From assembly GCA_013375355.1 (NCBI GenBank), contig JABXJV010000149.1, positions 1-10,172 of the forward strand: a stretch of DNA of 10,172 bases, in the 5' to 3' direction. The position numbers and the translations under genes are program-made. How positions within the stretch are numbered: the first letter of the stretch is position 1; the number at the start of each line of letters is the position of its first letter. The stretch is from Candidatus Helarchaeota archaeon. Lineage in GTDB: Archaea > Asgardarchaeota > Lokiarchaeia > Helarchaeales > JABXJV01. Of the stretch, positions 1 through 6,726 are shown in pieces. A model generated the notes under the pieces. It saw only the letters and a program-made list of their open reading frames with translations, was not told the DNA's origin and did not search any database.

Positions 1-47
1 ATTTTTGGCAGAGGTAGAATTTCCAATAAAAAACAGAATTTGGAATT

Positions 48-55
48 GGAAGGTG
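48..55 (+). promoter_or_regulatory. Shine-Dalgarno site for the TTG-started membrane protein
   Basis: GGAAGGTG resembles the archaeal SD consensus GGAGGTG and ends 10 nt before the TTG at 66. No ATG or GTG lies in this frame before residue 18, so this site supports the TTG start. Confidence 0.5.
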
Positions 56-65
56 CTTAATAAAC

Positions 66-893
66 TTGGGTATTTCTGATAAATTTTGGAAAATCATTCA
101 TGAATATAGATTCAAGATGATTTCACTTCCCATTCTTGTAACATGTGCAACTATATTGTTAAGGCAGGAGATATGGTTTAATGGTGTTGGTTTAGGCCTT
201 TTTATGGCAAGTATCACATTACATGGAATTTATCCCCTTGATAATTACTTAGAGGGTAAGACAAAAAATCTTCCTAAAACTGCTATCATTATGATATTTT
301 CATCCCTTTTCATAATACCTCTTTTAATAGCACTTATTCAGATTTTCTGGTTAACACCAAATGCAACATTTTATGAAATTGTATTTTCAGCAGGAGAAAT
401 CTCATTCTGTGTTTTTATTATGCTTATTGGTTATTTGTTGACAGAAGTTACTGAGTATATTGGAAGAAATCCAATTACTGAAAGAATTGAGAACTTTGGA
501 GATCTCTTTTTTTTTGGTGGTCCCATTTTTATTATTGGTCATGTATGGTCACTTTTTTTCCCTTCATTAATATTATGCATAGGAATTGATTCTATTCATA
601 AAATTGCTCATTTTGAAACTTCTAGTGAAAATATATCTTGGATTTGTTATTTTTTGTTTCCGATAACGGTGACTTTGTTTTATAATCTGGAAGAATTAAT
701 TGTGCTTACTCTATTAGCAATACCTACATTTGGCTATTATGCCTATTTGAGACCATATTACACCAAATGGTTAGCAGTCCATTCATTTTCATTCGCTATA
801 GTAATTGTTGTAGGTCTAATGCTTCAACTCATAGGTATTCCATGTCCTTTATGGTTTAAGGCTGTTCCAGTAGTTCCATTTAATTTTGGATAA
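66..893 (+). CDS. Polytopic membrane protein of unknown function (possible divergent UbiA-like)
   Basis: I do not recognise this 275-aa protein with confidence. It has about seven or eight hydrophobic segments, near residues 19-32, 39-56, 71-95, 103-127, 145-173, 191-207, 210-228 and 236-257, so it is an integral membrane protein without a large soluble domain. A polar stretch after the second helix (PLDNYLEGKTKNLPKT, residues 57-72) sits where UbiA prenyltransferases carry their NDxxDxxxD site. The size and helix count are also UbiA-like, but the aspartates are not preserved and no second DxxxD motif is clear, so catalysis of that type is not claimed. Translation starts at a TTG with an SD 10 nt upstream; the first internal ATG is residue 18. 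It is separated from nop5 by 119 bp and is probably a separate transcription unit. Confidence 0.8.
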   Translation: MGISDKFWKIIHEYRFKMISLPILVTCATILLRQEIWFNGVGLGLFMASITLHGIYPLDNYLEGKTKNLPKTAIIMIFSSLFIIPLLIALIQIFWLTPNATFYEIVFSAGEISFCVFIMLIGYLLTEVTEYIGRNPITERIENFGDLFFFGGPIFIIGHVWSLFFPSLILCIGIDSIHKIAHFETSSENISWICYFLFPITVTLFYNLEELIVLTLLAIPTFGYYAYLRPYYTKWLAVHSFSFAIVIVVGLMLQLIGIPCPLWFKAVPVVPFNFG

Positions 894-962
894 ATTATAA
901 TTGAAAAAAAATAAGTCAAATAATATTGGATTGACAAACTATTTTATTTCTAATATTTTTAA

Positions 963-970
963 TTATAAAA
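963..970 (+). promoter_or_regulatory. Candidate TATA box of the nop5-fibrillarin operon
   Basis: TTATAAAA lies 42 nt upstream of the nop5 start inside an AT-rich 119-bp gap (894-1012). A start of transcription about 25 nt downstream would give a leader of roughly 20 nt containing the SD. The whole gap is AT-rich, so chance matches are likely, and no other gene or RNA is visible in it. Confidence 0.35.
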
Positions 971-997
971 TAACAAATATAAAAAACAAAATTAGTC

Positions 998-1004
998 AAG
1001 AGGA
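998..1004 (+). promoter_or_regulatory. Shine-Dalgarno site deciding the TTG start of nop5
   Basis: AAGAGGA ends 8 nt before the TTG at 1013. The protein from this TTG begins with the usual short first strand of archaeal Nop5 (residues 2-15), so the site and the homology agree. Confidence 0.5.
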
Positions 1005-1012
1005 TTTCCTAA

Positions 1013-2278
1013 TTGTCGAAAGTGATTTTAACCAATATAATGGGAATTTTTGCGTTTAACGAAAATGGAGAAATTTTTAGTAAAAAATTATTTTCATCAC
1101 GTGAACAAATTGCTGAAAACCTCTATTCTATTCAAATGAATGAATTAATTCCTGAATATATTGAATTATTAATTGAACTTAAAGAAAAAGGTGTTAATAA
1201 TATAATCTTAGAAGATAATGAGATTGCACAAGAGATAAAAAAACAGTTTGACTTTAAGATTCAAGTTCAAAAACCAAGTCATGTCGGGAAAAAGGTTAGA
1301 GCTAATCTTTTTGAATTAGGGGAAAAATTAAATATTTTTAAATCAAATGAAGAATTTCAAAAATATTTTCAAGAAATTAATATTCAGATAACTAGAAAAA
1401 AAGTAAAAAAAGCATCAGAGAGAAAGGATAAACTAATTGTTCAAGCCATTGAATCAGTTGACGATATTGATAAAGCGTTAAATATATTTTCCAGTCGTAT
1501 GAGGGAATGGTATGGTCTCCATTTTCCAGAATTAAATAAAGAAATTTCAAGTCATACGACTTTCTTAAGATTAATTTCTCAATTTGGATTTAGAAGTAAA
1601 TATAAAATTAATAAATTAAGTGAAATTATGAATTATCCGCAGGAAAAAGCTAAAAAGTTGTCTAATTTAGCTAAAAACTCGATGGGTTCGCAAGTTCAAG
1701 AGGTAGATCTATTACCGCTACAGGAATTCGCCACCCATGGTGTTAGTTTATATAAATTAAGGGATGATCTTGCAAAATATATAGATGAAGCAATGTTAGA
1801 AGTGGCTCCAAATCTTCGAGGTATTGTAGGTGCAATGTTAGGAGCACGATTGATAAGCGCAGCTGGTGGTATAATGGAGTTAGCACAAAAACCTTCATCA
1901 ACTGTACAGGTTTTTGGTGCAGAAAGAGCATTATTCCGTTCACTCAAAACTGGAGCCAAACCTCCAAAACATGGAATTATTTTTCAATGGGAGCCTATTT
2001 ATAATGCAAAATGGTGGCTCCGAGGAAAAATCGCAAGAGCTACCGCAAGTAAATTATCGATCGCTGCTAGAGTAGATGCCTTTTCAGGAGAGTATGTTGC
2101 TGATGATCTTTTAGATAGCCTAAATTCTACGATTAAAGAACTTAATGTTAAATATAAAGACCCTCCAAAGAAGAAAAAAGAAGTAAAAGAAGAGAGAAAA
2201 GAAAAAAAGAAAGATAAGAAAAGAAGAAAGAAATGGAAAAAATCTGATAAAAAAAAGCATAAAAAGGGTAAAAAGTGA
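1013..2278 (+). CDS. nop5: Nop5/Nop56/58-family C/D-box sRNP core protein
   Basis: Scaffold of the archaeal C/D-box sRNP. It binds the L7Ae-bound kink-turn of the guide RNA through its Nop domain, dimerises by a coiled coil, and holds fibrillarin on its N-terminal domain so that rRNA and tRNA are 2'-O-methylated. Residues 1-120 are the N-terminal domain and about 130-260 the coiled-coil/NOSIC region, with the typical RMREWYGLHFPEL at 162-174. The Nop domain (about 263-384) contains GAMLGARL (273-280) and the RNA-binding GAERALFRSLKTG (302-314) followed by KPPKHGIIF (316-324). Residues 386-421 are a tail with 22 lysines and 3 arginines in 36 positions, absent or much shorter in most archaeal homologues I know but like the KKE/D tails of eukaryotic Nop56/Nop58. 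It starts at a TTG with an SD and ends inside the GTG start of fibrillarin. Confidence 0.96.
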   Translation: MSKVILTNIMGIFAFNENGEIFSKKLFSSREQIAENLYSIQMNELIPEYIELLIELKEKGVNNIILEDNEIAQEIKKQFDFKIQVQKPSHVGKKVRANLFELGEKLNIFKSNEEFQKYFQEINIQITRKKVKKASERKDKLIVQAIESVDDIDKALNIFSSRMREWYGLHFPELNKEISSHTTFLRLISQFGFRSKYKINKLSEIMNYPQEKAKKLSNLAKNSMGSQVQEVDLLPLQEFATHGVSLYKLRDDLAKYIDEAMLEVAPNLRGIVGAMLGARLISAAGGIMELAQKPSSTVQVFGAERALFRSLKTGAKPPKHGIIFQWEPIYNAKWWLRGKIARATASKLSIAARVDAFSGEYVADDLLDSLNSTIKELNVKYKDPPKKKKEVKEERKEKKKDKKRRKKWKKSDKKKHKKGKK

Positions 2279-2979
2279 AAGAAAAATTAAAATCTCATGA
2301 AAAATTTCCGGGAATTTACTGGATAACATTAGAAGATGAAATTGATAGATTAGCAACTAAAAATTTTACTCCAGGTAATAATGTTTATGGTGAACGTTTA
2401 ATTTCAATAAATGGAGTAGAATATCGTTTATGGACTGCTAGAAGAAGTAAATTAGCAGCAGGCATATTAAAAAATCTTAAAACCTTACCAATCAAACCGA
2501 ATACAGAAGATAAATTATTATATTTAGGATCCGCTTCTGGCACTACCGCAAGCCACATTTCAGATATAATGGGTGCTGGCGGAACAATATATTGTCTAGA
2601 ATTTGCACAACGCGTAATGAGAGAATTCGTAGAACATTGTAAAGTTCGTTCAAATTTAATTCCAATCTTTGGAGATGCTCGATTTCCAGAAAAATATTCG
2701 CCACTTATGGATCAAGTAGATTTGATATATTGTGATATTGCACAACCCGAACAAGCTCAGATACTAGCAAATAATGCAAATTGGTTTTTAAAAGACGGTG
2801 GGTTTAGTTTACTTTGTGTAAAATCTCGAAGTGTAGATGTGACAAAAAAGCCAGAAGTAATTTATAAAAAACAGATTTCTATTTTGAAAAAAAATAATTT
2901 TGAAATAATTGAAGTCTTAAAATTAGACCCATATACTAGTGATCATGCACTAGTATCCGCTAAATTTAACCCAAAATAA
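2275..2979 (+). CDS. flpA: Fibrillarin-like rRNA/tRNA 2'-O-methyltransferase
   Basis: The S-adenosylmethionine-dependent methyltransferase of the C/D-box sRNP. It methylates ribose 2'-OH groups at positions chosen by guide RNA base-pairing and works bound to Nop5. The 234-aa length is normal for archaeal fibrillarin. Visible features are YGERLI (38-43), RRSKLAAGIL (56-65), SAM motif I LYLGSASGTTASH (82-94), the acidic ribose-binding strand YCLEF (106-110), GDARFPEKY (133-141), DIAQPEQ (154-160) with the motif IV aspartate D154, the conserved lysine in CVKSRSVD (181-188), and SDHALV (222-227) with the active-site D-H pair. The segment before RRSK reads RLWTA instead of the more usual REWNP. 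The GTG start overlaps the nop5 stop by 4 bp (GTGA), the usual sign of translational coupling, and the Nop5–fibrillarin order is the classical archaeal operon. Confidence 0.97.
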   Translation: MKEKLKSHEKFPGIYWITLEDEIDRLATKNFTPGNNVYGERLISINGVEYRLWTARRSKLAAGILKNLKTLPIKPNTEDKLLYLGSASGTTASHISDIMGAGGTIYCLEFAQRVMREFVEHCKVRSNLIPIFGDARFPEKYSPLMDQVDLIYCDIAQPEQAQILANNANWFLKDGGFSLLCVKSRSVDVTKKPEVIYKKQISILKKNNFEIIEVLKLDPYTSDHALVSAKFNPK

Positions 2980-2990
2980 AATTTTATTCC

Positions 2991-3000
2991 TTTATAATAT
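2991..3000 (+). promoter_or_regulatory. Candidate TATA box of the methyltransferase pair
   Basis: TTTATAATAT lies in the 66-bp gap after fibrillarin, 45 nt before the GTG start at 3046. The palindrome TGATCA follows at 3001-3006. An initiation site near 3023 would leave a short leader carrying the G-rich SD GGGGATG at 3033-3039. Read-through from the nop5 operon is equally possible. Confidence 0.35.
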
Positions 3001-3045
3001 TGATCATCAATAAAAAGCGAATAAAAAATCTAGGGGATGTAAATC

Positions 3046-3939
3046 GTGGATAAATTAAGTAATAATAAAATCGAATTATTTGATGAATTGGGCAAGTCTC
3101 GCGGTTATTATGACAAGAGAAATAAAATTAACGATTTAACAGGAAAAGAATGGTTATTTTCCACCAAAAGTGTCATTCCAAAGTCATATCCTCCTTCTTT
3201 CCAATTGCAAAATCTAAGAAATAAACATGGAGGACAAAAACCTCCAGAATTATGTGCACAATTAATTAATACTTTTACAAAAAAGGGAGAACTAGTATTA
3301 GATCCTCTTGCAGGAGTGGGAGGAACCTTAATTGGTTGCACTCTAACAAACAGGCGAGGAATTGGAATTGAAATTAATCCTAAATGGGTTAATATCTATA
3401 AAGAAGTATGTAAATTAGAAAAAATTAAAGAAGAAGAAATGATTGTAGAAGACTCTCAAATATATCTTAAAACATATACTCATGATGTGGATTTCATTTT
3501 AACAGATGTTCCATATTGGTTAATGGATAAAGTAGAAAAATCCAAAGGAACCTATAAAAAACACGGAGAAATAGCAAAAGGTATCTATTCCGATAAGTCG
3601 AAACTGAAATCCTTTGATGAAAATGCTCCAAAAACAAAAGAAGAATGGAAAATGCTTCTCCATAATGTTTTTACTGAATGTTATAGAGTTTTAAAACATG
3701 AAAAGTATTGTGCCATCTTCATTGGAAATATGTATTATAAAAAAAGATATCATTTATTAACTTCTGATTTGACTCAAATTTTAGAGAATATTGGATTTAT
3801 TCTTAAAGGGGAGATAATCTGGTATGATGTTGCAAAGAAACTCCATCTTTATGGTATTAATTATAGTTGGATCCCTTCAATTGTACACCAATTTATATTA
3901 ATTTTCAGGAAACCGAAGGCTGAAAATGCCAAAAAATGA
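3046..3939 (+). CDS. DNA amino-methyltransferase (N4-cytosine/N6-adenine type)
   Basis: Predicted S-adenosylmethionine-dependent DNA base methyltransferase of the N4/N6 methylase superfamily, 297 aa. Motif X-like residues NLRNKHGGQKPPELCAQLI (56-74) precede motif I LDPLAGVGGTLIG (85-97) and the motif II-like GIEINPKW (107-114). The catalytic motif IV, TDVPYW (153-158), follows. The order X–I–IV differs from the common beta-class order (IV first) although the flanking sequence is beta-like, and a valine replaces the first proline of the usual DPPY. The C-terminal part (220-290; IFIGNMYYKKRY, GEIIWYDVAKKLHLYG, PSIVHQFILIFRKP) may contribute to target recognition. The GTG start follows GGGGATG by 6 nt. 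Its 3' end overlaps the next methyltransferase by 14 bp, so the two are probably co-translated and functionally linked. Base specificity cannot be read from sequence; an RNA substrate is less likely but not excluded. Confidence 0.88.
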   Translation: MDKLSNNKIELFDELGKSRGYYDKRNKINDLTGKEWLFSTKSVIPKSYPPSFQLQNLRNKHGGQKPPELCAQLINTFTKKGELVLDPLAGVGGTLIGCTLTNRRGIGIEINPKWVNIYKEVCKLEKIKEEEMIVEDSQIYLKTYTHDVDFILTDVPYWLMDKVEKSKGTYKKHGEIAKGIYSDKSKLKSFDENAPKTKEEWKMLLHNVFTECYRVLKHEKYCAIFIGNMYYKKRYHLLTSDLTQILENIGFILKGEIIWYDVAKKLHLYGINYSWIPSIVHQFILIFRKPKAENAKK

Positions 3940-6289
3940 CTTTTTATTCCGCGAATTTGGTTATACTGAACCGATTGCAAAAGAAATTATTCAATTTTTT
4001 CTTAATAATATTAAAAAACAAAATGTGAAAACCCATTATAATAAATGGCAATCATTTTTTGAACAAATCTATGGTAATCTTTCCAAAATTCATAGAATTG
4101 ATAAGAAGTTGGAAAAAGAATATGATATATCAAAAAATAACTTAAGTCACTTTTTATTTGCTATCCAAACATATTTTAACATTATAATAAAACTATTAGC
4201 TTATGGATTATTAATTGGAAAAAAGAAACCCTCCCAAACCTCTCCAATTAATTCAATTCTGGATGGAAAATTACACATAAATTTAGAAAAATTAGAAAAT
4301 GGAGAATTACTCAAAAATCTAGGAGTATCGAATTTTTCAAATGAAAATTTATTTTCCTGGTATCTTATTAATTGGAATGAAGAAATCGAAGGAATATTTA
4401 AGGATTTAATTAATAAAATATCCAAAATTCAATATGATGAAATCCTAAAAGATGAAAATATTGATCAACTTCAAATATTATATCAAAATATTATCCCACA
4501 AGGAATAAGACACCAATTAGGAGAATATTATACTCCAAAGTGGCTTGCGAACTTTTTAATTGATAAAACTGGTTTCAAAGGGGATTTGAATAAAAAAATA
4601 TTAGACCCTAGTTGTGGTTCGGGTATATTTCTTAGTTTAGAGCTAAAAAAGATATTAAAAAAGTCTAAAAATTCAATTATTAATAAATCAAAATTGTTAT
4701 CAAGCATATTAGAAAATATTATAGGATTTGAAATTAATCCATTAGCAATAATCACAGCTAAAATCAATTACTTATTTGCAATCCACAAATTAATACCTTT
4801 TATTAAAGACAAAATAGAAATTCCAATTTACTCTTATGATGCTATTAATGCTCCTCCCTTATCTTTCAAATTTGATCTTATAATTGGTAACCCACCATGG
4901 ATTAATTGGGAAGATTTAGATAATGCTTATAGAGAATCTACCATTAATTTATGGAAAAATTATGGTCTATTCTCTTTGAAAGGTCATGAGGCAAGACTGG
5001 GAGGAGGCAGAAAAGATATTTCAATGCTTTTTACTTATGCAGTTGCGGAAAAATATTTGAAAAATAATGGAATTCTCGGATTTTTAATAACTCAAACAGT
5101 ATTCAAAACTTTAGGTGCTGGTGAGGGCTTCCGTAGATTTCAAATTGGAAATAAAGAACACTTGAAAGTTATTGAAGTAATAGATCTGGTAGATGTTAGA
5201 CCATTCCAAAATGCGTCAAATATGACATCTATCTTAATTATTAAAAAAGGAATAAAAACAGAATATCCAATTCCCTATACAAAGATAATTGAAATTGAAA
5301 AATCTAGATCAACTGAAGTTTATATAGAACAAGTAATTGAGCTTAAATCCAAACAATTATATGCTGAACCAATTACAAAACCTACCTCCCCTTGGTTTAC
5401 AACAACAAAAAAATTACTTAAATTAAAAAGATTAATTGGTCCATCTCCTTACGTCGCATATCTTGGACTGAATACAGGAGGGGCTAATGGAATTTATTGG
5501 TTAAATGTTTTAAAACCAGATGGCGATTTCTTAATTATTGAAAATAGACCAGAAGAGGGTAAAAAAAGGATCAAAAAAATTAAACATCAATTAGAAAAAG
5601 ATCTAATCTATCCTCTTGTTAAAAGCAAGAATTTGAGAGCATGGAAAACGATTGGTGATTATACTTTTACACTAATGGTCCAAGATCCTAAAAAAAGGAG
5701 TGGTTTGAAAGATTTAGAAAAAAAGTTTCCTAAAACTTATCAATATTTGAAAAATTTTGAGAATTTTTTAAAAGAACGACCAATGTTTAAAAAATATTTT
5801 AATGGGTCTAGAGCACCTTTTTATACGATGTTTAATATCGGAACATATACATTCGCACCATTCAAGGTAGTCTGGAATCGTATGGGAAATAAATTGAACT
5901 CTTCTGTCCTATGTCATACTGAAATTAAAGATATAGGGAAACGAATTATCATCCCTGATAATGTTTTGACATTTATCCCATTTAATGATAAAAATGAGGC
6001 TTATTATGTCTGTTCAATTATGAATTCGAAATTATGTTCATTTCTTCTACAAAAATTTTCTCTAAAAGGAGGAAAATCATTTGCTCCTCCTTCAATTATA
6101 AAATTCCTTAATATACCTAAATTCGATTTAAATAATGAAATTCATAAAAAATTAGCTATCTTATCTGAAAACGCACATCTAAATGCGAATAATGAAAGAT
6201 TAAAAGAAATTGTGGAAAAAATTAACAATTTTGTATTTAATTTATATAATTTATCGCTTTCTGAAAAAAATGAGTTAAAAAATTTCTAA
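3926..6289 (+). CDS. Eco57I/type IIG-like N6-adenine DNA methyltransferase with target-recognition region
   Basis: Large (787 aa) predicted DNA adenine-N6 methyltransferase. Residues 1-190 are a mostly helical N-terminal region (about 68-100 resembles the 'LF..QTY...IKLLAY' segment seen before many Eco57I-type methylases). Then come motif X LGEYYTPKWLA (198-208), motif I ILDPSCGSGIF (225-235), motif II GFEINPLA (267-274), motif IV with catalytic NPPW (322-325), and motif V-VIII-type sequence KDISMLFTYAVAEKYL (363-378) and GFLIT (385-389). The C-terminal half (about 480-740) looks like a type I/IIG target-recognition region; VVWNRMGNK (648-656), YYVCSIMNSKL (693-703) and the PPSI…LNIPK (720-731) end are typical. 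I see no PD-(D/E)xK nuclease motif in the N-terminus, so it may be methylation-only. The ATG start lies 14 bp inside the upstream methyltransferase gene, suggesting coupling. It could be part of a restriction or BREX/DISARM-like system, but no partner genes are in view. Confidence 0.9.
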   Translation: MPKNDFLFREFGYTEPIAKEIIQFFLNNIKKQNVKTHYNKWQSFFEQIYGNLSKIHRIDKKLEKEYDISKNNLSHFLFAIQTYFNIIIKLLAYGLLIGKKKPSQTSPINSILDGKLHINLEKLENGELLKNLGVSNFSNENLFSWYLINWNEEIEGIFKDLINKISKIQYDEILKDENIDQLQILYQNIIPQGIRHQLGEYYTPKWLANFLIDKTGFKGDLNKKILDPSCGSGIFLSLELKKILKKSKNSIINKSKLLSSILENIIGFEINPLAIITAKINYLFAIHKLIPFIKDKIEIPIYSYDAINAPPLSFKFDLIIGNPPWINWEDLDNAYRESTINLWKNYGLFSLKGHEARLGGGRKDISMLFTYAVAEKYLKNNGILGFLITQTVFKTLGAGEGFRRFQIGNKEHLKVIEVIDLVDVRPFQNASNMTSILIIKKGIKTEYPIPYTKIIEIEKSRSTEVYIEQVIELKSKQLYAEPITKPTSPWFTTTKKLLKLKRLIGPSPYVAYLGLNTGGANGIYWLNVLKPDGDFLIIENRPEEGKKRIKKIKHQLEKDLIYPLVKSKNLRAWKTIGDYTFTLMVQDPKKRSGLKDLEKKFPKTYQYLKNFENFLKERPMFKKYFNGSRAPFYTMFNIGTYTFAPFKVVWNRMGNKLNSSVLCHTEIKDIGKRIIIPDNVLTFIPFNDKNEAYYVCSIMNSKLCSFLLQKFSLKGGKSFAPPSIIKFLNIPKFDLNNEIHKKLAILSENAHLNANNERLKEIVEKINNFVFNLYNLSLSEKNELKNF

Positions 6290-6334
6290 AATAATCCCTA
6301 AAAGAACGCAAAAATAAAAAATAAGAGAAATGAA

Positions 6335-6577
6335 TTATTTTTTTAGGACTAGATAATACGCAATCCAAGATATTATTGGTAAAAGAAGGAACATTACCCA
6401 AAGAATTTTTGCAGTGTCATCTATAGTAACTTCTTTTATATCTCTCCATAATAAAATCGTTACGACAATCCAAATAGCTAAAAGAATAATTCCGATGATC
6501 GATCCTACTAAGTCCGGTGTTGGCTGCATTTCCGCCTGAAGTCCTAGTAAATATCCCAAAATCATATCAGTTGACAT
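6335..6577 (-). CDS. Small two-helix membrane protein, PLDc_N-like
   Basis: 80-aa protein with two hydrophobic segments, residues 23-44 and 57-78, joined by a short charged loop (WRDIKEVTIDDTAK). The second segment, LWVMFLLLPIISWIAYYLV (59-77), has the tryptophan–proline–glycine/serine–tyrosine spacing of the phospholipase D N-terminal (PLDc_N) transmembrane domain, which also occurs as stand-alone small proteins of unknown role in archaea and bacteria. No catalytic domain is attached. The ATG at 6577 is preceded by a G-rich GGGG (6585-6588 on the plus strand) with a spacing of 7 nt. It is transcribed against the methyltransferase operon, whose 3' end is only 45 bp away, and divergently from the nucleotidyltransferase gene. 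Confidence 0.75.
   Translation of the reverse strand: MSTDMILGYLLGLQAEMQPTPDLVGSIIGIILLAIWIVVTILLWRDIKEVTIDDTAKILWVMFLLLPIISWIAYYLVLKK
6338..6344 (+). terminator. Candidate oligo-T terminator of the methyltransferase operon
   Basis: A run of seven T lies about 49 nt after the stop of the large methyltransferase, with no hairpin. Archaeal RNA polymerase can terminate at such T-tracts. It overlaps the last codons of the opposing small membrane protein. Confidence 0.3.
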
Positions 6578-6726
6578 ATTAATACCCCATAATACTTAAT
6601 GTTGACATTTTGTTCTAGATCTAAAGTTCTAAAACATATATAATACAAACCTTTTTATTTAATAAATCTCGATTATTGTTTAACATGTAATATTAGGAAT
6701 TTTTACTTTAGAATCTGGTTGTTATC
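6578..6726. promoter_or_regulatory. Divergent promoter region between small membrane protein and nucleotidyltransferase
   Basis: A 149-bp gap between divergently transcribed genes. It contains the TATA-like CATATATAATAC (6635-6646), which could serve either direction, and a second weak AT-rich box near 6687-6694. The direct repeat GTTCTA at 6612-6617 and 6626-6631 flanks the 8-bp palindrome TAGATCTA (6616-6623), a possible but unproven regulator site. No open reading frame or RNA gene is apparent. Confidence 0.4.

Noticed and set aside
1..60. Open frame ending in TAA at 58-60 (19 codons), possible C-terminus of an upstream gene
   Set aside because: Too short to tell from chance, and a second frame (2-79) is also open; no recognisable sequence.
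894..1012. Search for a C/D-box sRNA near nop5 (RTGATGA and CTGA boxes)
   Set aside because: No properly spaced C, D', C' and D boxes were found in this or the other intergenic gaps.
1696..1959. Minus-strand open frames inside nop5
   Set aside because: They lie opposite the conserved Nop domain and have no family resemblance; shadows of the real gene.
2120..2356. Minus-strand phenylalanine/leucine-rich frame that looks like a membrane protein
   Set aside because: It is the antisense of the lysine-rich Nop5 tail; Lys codons read backwards as Phe/Leu.
4201..4767. Two minus-strand open frames within the large methyltransferase
   Set aside because: The plus-strand frame carries motifs X, I and II through this region; the antisense frames are incidental.
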